Below are positions 35,407-45,300 of a stretch of DNA of 64,000 nucleotides, in pieces. The stretch comes from Wenzhouxiangella sp042310355 (GTDB lineage: Bacteria > Pseudomonadota > Gammaproteobacteria > Xanthomonadales > Wenzhouxiangellaceae). Made by a program: the position numbers and the translations under genes. The DNA is taken from positions 496,001 through 560,000 of the forward strand of contig NZ_JBHJMR010000001.1 of NCBI RefSeq assembly GCF_042310355.1, written 5' to 3'. Every line of letters begins with the position of its first letter. The first letter of the stretch is position 1. A model generated the notes under the pieces. The model made no database searches, was not told the DNA's origin, and saw nothing but the letters and a program-made list of their open reading frames with translations.

Positions 35407-38400
35407 ATGAGTCACAGTCACGAAAAGAAGGAACAGATCCTCGAGCAGGTCAGCGCCATCGTGGCGCGCGCGGAGGGGCGAGAGCTTGGCTCGGGCTTCG
35501 TCCGGCGCCTTTTCCGGCGCATGCCCATTTCGGAAGTGTCGGACATGTCGGTCGAGGATCTGGCCGCGCTGGCGACCGGGTTCCTTGAACTCGCCCGCCA
35601 GCGGGTGGGCAACGAGATTCGCTTTCGCGTCTACAACCCGCACGCCGACCGCCATGGCTGGGAGTCGAGCCATACGATCATCGAGATCGTCAATGACGAC
35701 ATGCCTTTCCTGGTCGACTCGGTGGTTCTGGCCCTGTCCGAACTCGGTATTTCGGCGCACCTGATCATTCACCCGGTCATGCGGGTCGTGCGCGATCAGG
35801 GCGGGCACCTGATGCAGCTTTCCGAAGACGGCGAGAGCGGTGCCGAATCCGGCCGCCCGGAGTCGATGATGCATCTCCAGGTCGACCGCCAGAACTATCC
35901 CGAGATGCTGGCGAAGATCGAGAAGCGGATCCTTGCCGCGCTGGCCGATGTGCAGCGAGCGGTTGCAGACTGGAAAGCAATGCTTGCACGGTCGCACGAG
36001 ATCGCCAGCGAACTGCCCAGAACGCACGCCGCGCTTTCCGAAGAGGCGCGCCGCGAAGCGCAGGACTTCTTCGAATGGCTGGCCAACGATCATTTCACCT
36101 TTCTCGGCTACCGCGAATACGTCATCGAGGACGGCGACGACGGCCGGGTGCTGAGCGCGGTCCCCGACAGCGGGCTGGGCATCATGCACCCCGAACACCG
36201 GGAGGCGCCGGTTCGTGCGCTCGCCGATCTGGGGCACGGCAGCAACAGGCCTTCGCCCGACGACCCGATCATCATCACCAAGACCAACGCCACGTCCAGC
36301 GTCCACCGCGGTGGCTACATGGACTACATCTCGGTGCTGTATTTCGACGATGACGGCAACGTCACCGGCGAGAAGCGCCTGATCGGGCTGTTTACATCGG
36401 GCGCCTACATCCGGCGCTGCCAGGACACGCCGCTGGTGCGGCGCAAGGTCCAGGACGTGGTCGAGATGTCGGGCTTGCAGGCGGGTAGCCATGCCGGCAA
36501 GGCGCTCATGCACATTCTCGAGACCCTGCCGCGCGACGAGTTGTTCCAGGCCTCCAGCGAAGACCTGCTGGAAATGGCGATGGGAATTCTCGACCTGCAG
36601 GAACGAAGCCAGACGCGTCTGTTCGTTCGGCGCGAGCGCTTCGGCCGATTCTTCTCCTGCCTGGTGTTCATTCCGCGCGACCGATTCAATACCGAGAACC
36701 GCGAGAAGATTCAGAACATCATCAAGCGCTCGCTCAAGGGCGAGCGCCTGGATTTCGCGGTGCAGGTGGGCGAGTCGAAACTCGCGCGAGTCCACCTCGT
36801 GGTCCGTCCCAAGGGAGAGGCCACGGTCGATTTCGACATCGAGTCGATCGAAGAGAAGATCAAGCAGGCCATCCGCTCCTGGGACGACGAGCTCAGGGAG
36901 ATCCTGGTGCGCGAACATGGCGAGGAACACGGCCTGGAGCTGTCGCGGCGCTTTGGTCGCGCCTTTCCGGTGTCCTATGCCGACGACGTTTCGCCCAACG
37001 TTGCCAGCTACGACGTCGTCAACGTTTCGAAGCTGCGCGATCTCGACGATCTGCGCTTGAGCTTGTACAAGCCGCGGCGCCGCGGCTCGGGCCTGCTGCG
37101 CTTCAAGATTTTCAAGCACAGCTCGCCGCTGCCGCTTTCGGACGTGCTGCCGATGCTCGAGAACCTGGGCATGCGGATCGTGTCGGAACGCCCCTACGAG
37201 CTGACCGTTTCCGACGGCCACCGCGTGTGGATCCAGGACTTCGACATGCGTCCGCCCAACGACGGCGAGGTCAATCTCGACCGCGTCCGGGACAAGTTTC
37301 AGCAGGCCTTCGAGCAGATCTGGCGCGGGCGCTGCGAGAACGACGGTTTCAACCGCCTGGTGATGCTGGCCGGCCTGGACTGGCGCCAGGCCAACCTGCT
37401 GCGCGCCTGCTGCAAGTACCTGCTCCAGACCGGCATGCCGTTCTCGCAGACCTACATGGAGCAGACCCTGGCCGCCTGGCCCCTGGTCGCCCGCTTGCTG
37501 GTCGAATATTTCGAAATGCGCTTCGATCCGGCGCGGCGTGACGAGCGGCGGCAGCACAGGAGCAGCGCGAGAAAGCAACTCGAATCCCAGTGTCGGGAGC
37601 TGCGCGAAACCTTCAATGACGATGTGCTCTGCGAGTACCTGGACGAGGTCTGCCAGGCGCGCGAGTCCGATCCCTCGGCAGAGACGGAACTGGTCATGCG
37701 CAAGACCATCCTGCGCGCGCTCGATTCGGTCAGCTCCGCCGACCAGGATCGCATCCTGCGCGGGTTCTGCGACCTGATCCGCGCGGCGCTGCGCAGCAAC
37801 GCCTACCAGCGCGATCCGCGCGGCGAGTATCACGACTATCTCAGCATCAAGCTCGACTCGTCGCGGGTGCCGGATCTTCCCCAGCCGCGGCCCTACCGGG
37901 AAATCTGGGTCTATTCGCCGCGCGTCGAGGGTGTTCACCTGCGCGGCGGCCCGGTCGCTCGCGGCGGCTTGCGCTGGTCGGATCGCCGCGAGGACTTCCG
38001 TACCGAGGTGCTGGGACTGATGCGCGCGCAGAACGTCAAGAACACCATGATCGTTCCGGTCGGCGCCAAAGGCGGTTTCGTGGCCAAGCAACTGCCCGAA
38101 GGGGGCGACCGCGAGGCGATGATGGCCGAAGTGGTCTACTGCTATCGCAGCTTCATCAACGGCCTGCTCGATATCACCGACAATCTCGAAGGCGACGACC
38201 TGGTGCCGCCGCGCGACGTGGTGCGCCACGACGATGACGACCCCTACCTGGTGGTCGCCGCGGACAAGGGAACGGCAACCTTTTCCGACATCGCCAACGC
38301 CATATCCGCCGATCACGGCTTCTGGCTCGGCGATGCCTTCGCCTCCGGCGGCTCCAACGGCTACGACCACAAGAAGATGGGCATCACCGCCAAGGGTGCC

Positions 38401-40359
38401 TGGGAGTCGGTCAAGCGGCACTTTCGCGAACTCGGGCTCGATACGCAGCGTGAGGATTTCACCTGCGTCGGCATCGGCGACATGGGCGGCGACGTCTTCG
38501 GCAACGGCATGTTGCTGTCGAAGCATATACGCCTCCGGGGCGCCTTCAACCACATGCATATCTTCCTCGACCCCGATCCGGACGCGGCGGCCAGCTACGA
38601 GGAACGCAAGCGCTTGTTCGAAACGCCGGGAACGACCTGGGCCGACTACGACGCGAAGCTGATCTCCAGCGGCGGCGGCGTGTTCTCGCGCCAGGCCAAG
38701 TCGATCGAGATTTCCGACGAAGTGCGCGAGTGGCTGGGCGTGGACGCCAAGGCCCTGGCGCCGCACGAGTTGATCCGGGCCCTGCTCAAGGCGCCGGCCG
38801 ATCTCCTCTGGAACGGCGGCATCGGCACCTACGTCAAGGGCGAGGCCGAGGCTCATTCCGACGTCGGCGACCTGGCCAACAACCTGGTGCGGATCAACGG
38901 CAGCGAGATCGGTGCCCGTGTGGTGGGCGAGGGCGGCAACCTGGGTCTGACTCAGCGCGGGCGCATCGAATTCGCGCGGCGCGGCGGACGGATCAATACC
39001 GACTTCATCGACAATTCCGCCGGCGTGGACTGCTCGGACCACGAGGTCAACATCAAGATCCTGCTCAACGAGGCAGTCGAGCGCGAGATGATCAGCCTCG
39101 AGCAACGTAACGCGCTGCTGGCGGAAATGACCGACGAAGTCAGCGACCTGGTGCTGCGTTCGAACTACCTGCAGAACCAGGCGCTGAGCATGATGGAGTC
39201 GATCACCAGCGATCGGCTCGGCGCGGAGGCTCACTTCATTGCCGTTCTGGAACACCAGGGCGTGATCGACCGGGACCTGGAGCAGCTGCCCGACGACGAG
39301 GAACTGCGCGAGCGCGTGGCCCGCGGCCAGGGCCTGACGCGTCCGGAGCTGTCGCTGCTGCTTTCCTACAGCAAGATCACGCTCTACCAGGATCTGCTCG
39401 ACTCGGACGTACCCGAGGATCCCTACCTTTCCGCCGAGCTGAAGGACTACTTCCCAACGCCGCTTGGCGAGCGCTTTAGCGACCTGATGCCGGAGCATCG
39501 TCTGTGGCGAGAAATCATTGCGACCCGGGTGACCAACAGCATCGTCAACCGCATGGGCGCGCCGTTCGTGATGCGTATCCGCGAGGATACCGGCGCGAGC
39601 TCCGCCATGGCGGCCAAGGCCTACACCGTCGCTCGCGAGATCTTCGCCGCACGCGATTTCTGGCAGAAGATTGAATCGCTGGACAACAAGGTGCCCGCGC
39701 GCATCCAGCTCGATGCCCAGCTGGAGATGTGGAACCTGCTGCGGCAGGTCACCCGCAGGGTCATCACGCTGCCCGGCGGGTACTCGATCGATATCTCGAG
39801 CAAGGTCGACCGCTTCGCGCCCGGCATAGCCCGCTACCGCAAGGCCCTGCCCGAGATGCTCCAGGGCGATCTGCGCCAGGCGCTGGAGTCGCGACGCGAT
39901 GAACTCGTCGCGGCCGGCTTCACCGAGGACATTGCCGCGGAGGTCGCCGGCCTGCGCTTTGCCTTCTCGGCCCTGGATATCGTCGACGAGGCGCGTATGC
40001 AGAACCTGGAAGTCGAGGACGTGGCGCGCATCTACTTCCGCCTGTTCGATCACCTGTGCCTGAAGTGGCTGCGTATGCAGGTCGAGGAGCTGCCGGTCGA
40101 GCGCCAGTGGCATGCGCACGCGCGCGGTCACCTGCGCGACGACCTCTATCGCCACCACCGTGAACTCACGCGTCGTATCCTGAGCGAGGCCGGGGACGAG
40201 CCCGAACCGGTCAGGGCCTGGATGCGCCGCCACGCCGAGGCCGTCGATCGCATCAGCCTGATGCTCGAGGAGATGCGCAACACGGCCACGCGTGACTACG
40301 CCGTGCTCCAGGTTGCCGTCAACGGCCTGGGCCAGTTGCTGCACGCAACCGATGGGTAG
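35407..40359 (+). CDS. gdhB: NAD-specific glutamate dehydrogenase, 180-kDa class
   Basis: 1650 aa, the length of the large GDH class of Pseudomonas and Streptomyces. It deaminates glutamate to 2-oxoglutarate with NAD. The first about 700 residues are ACT-like and helical regulatory domains, including HAxRHGWESSHTIIEIVNDD-type sequence early on and HFTFLGYREYVIEDGDDG. The catalytic domain starts near residue 850 with RGGPVARGGLRWSDRREDFR and carries the catalytic Lys in MIVPVGAKGGFV; Rossmann and C-terminal helical domains follow. It starts 46 bases after the dehydrogenase gene, and nadK begins 6 bases after its stop. The gene symbol follows Pseudomonas usage. Confidence 0.95.
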   Translation: MSHSHEKKEQILEQVSAIVARAEGRELGSGFVRRLFRRMPISEVSDMSVEDLAALATGFLELARQRVGNEIRFRVYNPHADRHGWESSHTIIEIVNDDMPFLVDSVVLALSELGISAHLIIHPVMRVVRDQGGHLMQLSEDGESGAESGRPESMMHLQVDRQNYPEMLAKIEKRILAALADVQRAVADWKAMLARSHEIASELPRTHAALSEEARREAQDFFEWLANDHFTFLGYREYVIEDGDDGRVLSAVPDSGLGIMHPEHREAPVRALADLGHGSNRPSPDDPIIITKTNATSSVHRGGYMDYISVLYFDDDGNVTGEKRLIGLFTSGAYIRRCQDTPLVRRKVQDVVEMSGLQAGSHAGKALMHILETLPRDELFQASSEDLLEMAMGILDLQERSQTRLFVRRERFGRFFSCLVFIPRDRFNTENREKIQNIIKRSLKGERLDFAVQVGESKLARVHLVVRPKGEATVDFDIESIEEKIKQAIRSWDDELREILVREHGEEHGLELSRRFGRAFPVSYADDVSPNVASYDVVNVSKLRDLDDLRLSLYKPRRRGSGLLRFKIFKHSSPLPLSDVLPMLENLGMRIVSERPYELTVSDGHRVWIQDFDMRPPNDGEVNLDRVRDKFQQAFEQIWRGRCENDGFNRLVMLAGLDWRQANLLRACCKYLLQTGMPFSQTYMEQTLAAWPLVARLLVEYFEMRFDPARRDERRQHRSSARKQLESQCRELRETFNDDVLCEYLDEVCQARESDPSAETELVMRKTILRALDSVSSADQDRILRGFCDLIRAALRSNAYQRDPRGEYHDYLSIKLDSSRVPDLPQPRPYREIWVYSPRVEGVHLRGGPVARGGLRWSDRREDFRTEVLGLMRAQNVKNTMIVPVGAKGGFVAKQLPEGGDREAMMAEVVYCYRSFINGLLDITDNLEGDDLVPPRDVVRHDDDDPYLVVAADKGTATFSDIANAISADHGFWLGDAFASGGSNGYDHKKMGITAKGAWESVKRHFRELGLDTQREDFTCVGIGDMGGDVFGNGMLLSKHIRLRGAFNHMHIFLDPDPDAAASYEERKRLFETPGTTWADYDAKLISSGGGVFSRQAKSIEISDEVREWLGVDAKALAPHELIRALLKAPADLLWNGGIGTYVKGEAEAHSDVGDLANNLVRINGSEIGARVVGEGGNLGLTQRGRIEFARRGGRINTDFIDNSAGVDCSDHEVNIKILLNEAVEREMISLEQRNALLAEMTDEVSDLVLRSNYLQNQALSMMESITSDRLGAEAHFIAVLEHQGVIDRDLEQLPDDEELRERVARGQGLTRPELSLLLSYSKITLYQDLLDSDVPEDPYLSAELKDYFPTPLGERFSDLMPEHRLWREIIATRVTNSIVNRMGAPFVMRIREDTGASSAMAAKAYTVAREIFAARDFWQKIESLDNKVPARIQLDAQLEMWNLLRQVTRRVITLPGGYSIDISSKVDRFAPGIARYRKALPEMLQGDLRQALESRRDELVAAGFTEDIAAEVAGLRFAFSALDIVDEARMQNLEVEDVARIYFRLFDHLCLKWLRMQVEELPVERQWHAHARGHLRDDLYRHHRELTRRILSEAGDEPEPVRAWMRRHAEAVDRISLMLEEMRNTATRDYAVLQVAVNGLGQLLHATDG

Positions 40360-40365
40360 CGGCCA

Positions 40366-41124
40366 ATGAAAATGGCCGTGCTCGCCAGCGCCCATCCCGG
40401 TTCCCAGGAGGCGGCCCGGGCGCTGCGCGAGCGTTATGGCGACGTGGCGCTCGACGACGCCGAGGTGCTGGTTGTCCTCGGCGGCGACGGTTTCATGCTG
40501 CATACCCTTCACGAGCACGTCGACCGCAACCTGCCGGTGTTCGGGATGCGACTGGGCGAGGTCGGCTTCCTGATGAACCGCTTCGCCGAGGACGAGTTGC
40601 CCGAGCGAATCGCCGCCGCGCGCGAGGTGGTTCTCAACCCGCTACAGATGCTGACCACCGACCAGGAAGGCGCGACCCATCGCGCCGTGGCCATCAACGA
40701 GGTTGCGCTGCTTCGCCAGACCAACCAGGCGGCCCATATCCGCATCCTGGTCAACGGTCGAGAGCGGGTCGAGCGCCTGGTCGCCGACGGCGTGCTGCTG
40801 GCCACGGCGGCCGGATCGACCGCCTACAATCTTTCCGCGCACGGCCCCATCCTGCCGCTGGGAACCGAAGCGGTCGTGCTCACGCCGATCAGCCCCTTCC
40901 GCCCGCGCCGCTGGCAGGGCGCCATCCTGCCGGCCTCCGCGGAAGTGCGGTTCGAAGTGATCCAGCCCGAGCGACGTCCGGTGAGCGCCACGGCGGACTA
41001 CGATGAAGTGCGCAACGTCGCCCGGGTCGACGTCCGCCAGCAGCGCGACATCACGCATCGGTTGCTGTTCGATCCCGAGCATTCGCTGGAAGAGCGGATT
41101 CTTTCCGAGCAGTTTTTTCAGTGA
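40366..41124 (+). CDS. nadK: NAD kinase
   Basis: 252 aa, shorter than the about 292 of E. coli but typical of the compact proteobacterial form. It phosphorylates NAD to NADP. Diagnostic motifs are VLVVLGGDGFMLHTLHEH (GGDG), AINEVALLRQ (NE motif) and GVLLATAAGSTAYNLSAHG. It is 6 bases after the glutamate dehydrogenase gene and presumably co-transcribed, linking NAD use and NADP supply. Confidence 0.95.
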   Translation: MKMAVLASAHPGSQEAARALRERYGDVALDDAEVLVVLGGDGFMLHTLHEHVDRNLPVFGMRLGEVGFLMNRFAEDELPERIAAAREVVLNPLQMLTTDQEGATHRAVAINEVALLRQTNQAAHIRILVNGRERVERLVADGVLLATAAGSTAYNLSAHGPILPLGTEAVVLTPISPFRPRRWQGAILPASAEVRFEVIQPERRPVSATADYDEVRNVARVDVRQQRDITHRLLFDPEHSLEERILSEQFFQ

Positions 41125-41128
41125 AGAA

Positions 41129-41316
41129 GGTTTCAGGGTTCAGGGTTCAGGTTTCAGGCGGCAATCGGGATCATTGCGGGGCGGCTTCGCCGCGAAACGC
41201 CCCTGCCGGATCTGAGGGATGCCCCTTCCACGTGGCACAGAAACATCGCGGCAAGGCCGCCCACCAACCCGCAGCGGCTGCCGACCTGAAACCTGAAACC
41301 TGAAACCTGAAACCTT
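41129..41316. repeat. GGTTTCA dyad element, copy A
   Basis: The left arm (41129-41158) is four tandem units GGTTTCA/GGGTTCA; the right arm (41284-41316) is tandem CCTGAAA, the reverse complement. The core holds an inner dyad: GGGCGGCTTCGCCGCG (41178-41194) against CGCGGCAAGGCCGCCC (41247-41262). The core is clearly homologous to copy B at 58859. It fills the 216-base gap between nadK and the 5'-nucleotidase gene. Confidence 0.85.
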
Positions 41317-41328
41317 TTCCCCGCCCGT

Positions 41329-41334
41329 TATAAT
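41329..41334 (+). promoter_or_regulatory. -10 box 6 bases from the 5'-nucleotidase start
   Basis: Perfect TATAAT with only CCCTCC before the ATG at 41341; a start 7 bases after the box falls on the A of ATG. At -35 distance (41306-41311) lies CTGAAA, supplied by the CCTGAAA repeat arm of copy A. Confidence 0.6.
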
Positions 41335-41340
41335 CCCTCC

Positions 41341-42270
41341 ATGTCCGCCAAACCGGCCAACTCCAGCGAAGCCGAACCGGGTCCCTTGATCGTGGGGATT
41401 TCCTCGCGGGCGTTGTTCGACCTCGACGAGTCGCATCGGGTCTTCGAGGAGCAGGGCCTGGAGCGCTACATGCAGTACCAGCGCCAGCGTGAGGACGAGA
41501 TTCTCGGCAAGGGCGTGGCCTTCCACCTGGCCGAGAAGCTGCTTCGCCTCAACCACGACGGCATGAATCATCCGGGCGTGGAAGTCGTCCTGATGTCGCG
41601 CAACAGCGCCGACACGGGGCTTCGGATCTTCAATTCGATCGAACACTACGGCCTGGACATCCAGCGCGCGGTGTTCACCAACGGTGCCAGCCCAGCGGAC
41701 TACATCGAGCCTTCCGGCGCGCAGCTGTTTCTGTCGGCCAACGAGGACGATGTCCGGCGTGTGCTGATCGCCGGTTATGCGGCGGCGACGATCCTGCCCA
41801 CGGCCATTCGCGAGAACCGGTCCGAGCAGCTCAAGCTGGCCTTCGACGGCGACGCGGTGATTTTCTCCGACGAGGCCGAGCGCATCTACAAGGAACAGGG
41901 GCTGGAAGCCTTTTCCACCAGCGAGCGCGCGCAGGCGGCCAGCCCGCTGGCGGCCGGTCCCTTCAAGGGCGTGCTCGAGGGTATCCAGCGCATCCAGTCG
42001 GCCTATCCGCTCGAAGACAACCCGATCCGCACGGCGCTGATCACCGCGCGCTCGGCGCCCGCGCACAAGCGTGTCATCCTGACGCTGCGCGCCTGGGGCA
42101 TCCGCATCGACGAGGCGATGTTCCTCGGCGGGCGCGAGAAGACGCCCTACCTGCGCTCCTTCGGCGCCGACATCTTCTTCGACGACCAGACCCTGCACAC
42201 CGGCCCGGCCAGCCGCGAGATCGCCACCGGCCACGTGCCGCACGGCGTCGCCAACGAGAAAAAAACCTGA
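41341..42270 (+). CDS. cytosolic 5'-nucleotidase (NT5C1-like)
   Basis: 309 aa. It dephosphorylates nucleoside monophosphates and belongs to the cytosolic type I family found in animals and many bacteria. Visible motifs: SSRALFDLDESHRVF (nucleophile Asp), EVVLMSRNSADTGLRIFNSI, VFTNGASP (Thr/Ser of motif II), KLAFDGDAVIFSDEAE, and a C-terminal DIFFDDQTLHTG (metal Asp pair). No export signal. The gene is monocistronic, preceded by repeat copy A and followed by another repeat element. Confidence 0.9.
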   Translation: MSAKPANSSEAEPGPLIVGISSRALFDLDESHRVFEEQGLERYMQYQRQREDEILGKGVAFHLAEKLLRLNHDGMNHPGVEVVLMSRNSADTGLRIFNSIEHYGLDIQRAVFTNGASPADYIEPSGAQLFLSANEDDVRRVLIAGYAAATILPTAIRENRSEQLKLAFDGDAVIFSDEAERIYKEQGLEAFSTSERAQAASPLAAGPFKGVLEGIQRIQSAYPLEDNPIRTALITARSAPAHKRVILTLRAWGIRIDEAMFLGGREKTPYLRSFGADIFFDDQTLHTGPASREIATGHVPHGVANEKKT

Positions 42271-42278
42271 AAATCTTG

Positions 42279-42353
42279 AAACGCAAAGACGCGAAGACGC
42301 AAAGAATTCCAAAAAGCTCTTTATCCACTTTGCGTCTTGGCGTCTTTGCGTTT
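42279..42353. repeat. dyad of short arrays (CGCAAAGACG unit)
   Basis: Two 26-base arms (42279-42304 and 42328-42353) are reverse complements with a single mismatch; each is a tandem of AAACGCAAAGACG/CGAAGACGCAAAG type. The centre is 23 bases of AT-rich sequence. It starts 8 bases after the 5'-nucleotidase stop. Confidence 0.9.
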
Positions 42354-42397
42354 AGAAAGGTTTTGATTCAACACATCTACTGCCTGAGAGAGTAATA

Positions 42398-45300
42398 ATG
42401 TTGCATAGATTGCTACTGACGCTGTTCCTGCTCGTTCTGACCATGCCTGTACTAGCTCAGGAGAACGGGGAGGGTGATGACGCCGAGAAAGACCCTTATG
42501 CCGACTGGTCGGTGACCGAACCGCCGGGGGACTGGGAGACGATCACGATCGATACCGACGAGGTGACCTGGTCGGATGTCGACGTCCATCCCGACGGCGA
42601 GACGCTCGTTTTCCACATGCTCGGCGACATCTACACCGTCGCCATCGACGGTGGCGAGGCGAGCGCGCTGACCAGCGACCTGGCCTGGAATTTCCAGCCC
42701 CGCTACAGCCCCGACGGCGAGAAGATCGCCTTCGTGTCGGATCGCGACGGCGCCGAGAATATCTGGATCATGGACGCCGACGGTTCCAACCTGCAGCAGG
42801 TCAGCGATGAAAGCGACCACCTGCTGCACAACCCGGCCTGGTCCCCCGACGGGGACTACATCGCCGCGCGCAAGGGTTACGTCTCGCAGCGCTCCATTCC
42901 GGCCGGCTCGATCTGGCTCTACCACCGCGGTGGCGGCAAGGGCGTGAGCCTGGTCGATCGCCTGCACGGCGAGCAATCGCAGAAGAACATCGCCGAGCCC
43001 CGCTTCTCCCCCGACGGACGCTACGTCTACTACAGCCAGGACGTGACCTCCGGCTCGGTCTGGGAATACAACAAGGATGCCAACAAGGGCATCTTCGCCA
43101 TTCGCCGTCTCAACCGCGAAACCGGCGAGACCGAGACCGTGGTTTCCGGCCCCGGCGGCGCGGTTCGACCGGTACTCTCGCCCGATGGCAGCCAGCTGGC
43201 CTTCGTGCGGCGCAATGCGACCGAGTTGACTTCGCGGCTGATGGTCAAGGATCTCGAGTCGGGCATCGAACGCACGCTGTTGGAGCGTATCGAGCGCGAC
43301 AAGCAGGAGACCTCCGGCGACATGGGCAACTTCCCCGGTTTCTCCTGGATGCCCGACGGTGAATCAATCGTGATCTGGAGCGGCGGCAAGTTCCACCGCG
43401 TCGGTACCGACGGCTCGCGCCAGGCGATCGAGGTGCGTGTCGTGGCCGAAAAGAAGATCCATCCGGCGCTCAAGCGATCGGTCGAGGTCTCGCCGGAGAC
43501 CTTTCCCGTGCGCATGGCGCGCTGGACGCAGCGCAGCCCGGACGGGCGTTACGCGGTCTCCCAGGCCATGGGCTATCTGTGGCTGCACGACCTCGAACGC
43601 GATACCCGGCGTCGCTTGACCGACCAGAACGAGCACTGGGAATTCTATCCGCGCTTCTCGCCCGACGGCCGGTCGGTGGTCTATACCACCTGGCATGACG
43701 AGAAGCTGGGCTCGGTGCGCGTGACGCCGGTGGGGCGCGGTCGCACCAGAACGATCAGCGATGAGCCGGGTCACTACATCGAGCCGTCGTTTTCTCGCGA
43801 CGGCGAGCGCGTCGTCTTCGTTCGCGTCTCCGGCGGCTACCTCACGTCCCCGGCCTGGTCCGAGCGAACCGGACTTTACCTGGCCGAGGCCGATGGCGAG
43901 GGCATGCGGCGCCTGCACGACTCCGGCAGCAATCCGCAGTTTTCCGCCGACGGCGAGCGCGTCCTGTTTTCGCAGGGCTCCGGCGACGGCCTGGCCCTGC
44001 ATAGCGTCAACCTGCGCGGCGATGACGAGCGCGAGCACCTGCAGGGTGAGTGGGTCACCGAGTATCGCGTCTCTCCCGACGGCCGCTGGGTTGCGTTCAC
44101 GGAGCACTACAACGCCTACGTGGCGCCCTTCTTCCCGGCCGGTGGCAAGGTTGCCGTCGGCGGAAGTGCCGCGGCCTTCCCGGTGCGGCAGGTGTCCGCG
44201 CGCGCCGGTGATCATCTGCACTTCAGTGCCGACAGCTCGGCCGTCGGCTGGTCGCACGGCGCCACACTCTACCGGCGCGAGCTGACCGACGCCTTCGCCT
44301 TTCTCGAGGGCGCACCGGAGGAATTGCCGGAACCGGAGACCGAGGGCATCGAGCTGGGCTTCGAGCTCGAGTCCGATCGCCACGACGGGCGCATTGCCCT
44401 GGTCGGTGGGCGTGTGGTGACCATGCGCGATGCGCAGGAACGGAAGGAGATTATCGAGGACGGCGTGGTGCTGATCGAGGGCCATCGCATCCGTGCGGTG
44501 GGCGAGCGGGGCGCCGTCGAGATTCCCCCGGAATTCGAGACGGTGGACGTCTCCGGCAAGACCATCGTGCCCGGCCTTTTCGACGCACACGCCCACGGCC
44601 CGATGAGCAGCCGCCAGATCACGCCGCAGCAGAACTGGACCCAGGTGGCCAACCTGGCCTTCGGCGTGACCAGTATTCACGACCCGTCCAACGACAATGC
44701 CGCCATCTTCTCGATGGCCGAGCTGCAGCGCGCCGGCAAGGTGCTGGCGCCGCGCATCTGGTCGACCGGTCGGATTCTCTACGGCGCCCTTGCGCCGGGT
44801 GCCACCGCCAAGGTTGAATCCTACGAGGACGCGGAATTCCACGTCCGGCGTCAGAAGGAGCTGGGTGCGATCTCGGTCAAGAGCTACAACTATCTCGGGC
44901 GTGACCAGCGCCAGCAGGTACTCGAAGCCGGCCGCAACCTGGACGTGATGGTGGTGCCCGAAGGGGGCATGCGACTGGAGCAGAACCTCAACCAGATCGT
45001 CGACGGGCATACGGGCATCGAGCACAGCCTGTCGGTCAAGACCGCCTACGACGACATCCGCCAGCTCTGGAGCCAGACCGGGGTGGTGTACTCACCCACT
45101 TTCGCGGTGGCCTACGGCGGCTTGATGGGCGAGGAGTACTTCTACGACCGCTACGAGGTCTGGAAGAACGAGCGTCTGCTGAACTTCGTCCCCGAGTTCA
45201 TCGTTCTGCCGCGCTCGATCCGCCGACCGACGGCGCCGGATGAGCACTACAACCATGTCTTTGTCGCCGAGCAGGCCAGGGCGCTCAACGAGCTGGGTGT

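Noticed and set aside
35392..40518. 1708-codon open frame on the minus strand
   Set aside because: It is the mirror of the glutamate dehydrogenase gene; in DNA this GC-rich the antisense frame stays open by codon bias. Its translation is His/Gln/Arg-rich without motifs, while the plus strand encodes a complete known enzyme.
41129..41316. GGTTTCA arrays as a CRISPR or telomere-like array
   Set aside because: Units are 7 bases, contiguous without spacers, and occur as inverted pairs with a core; this fits neither CRISPR nor telomeric repeats.
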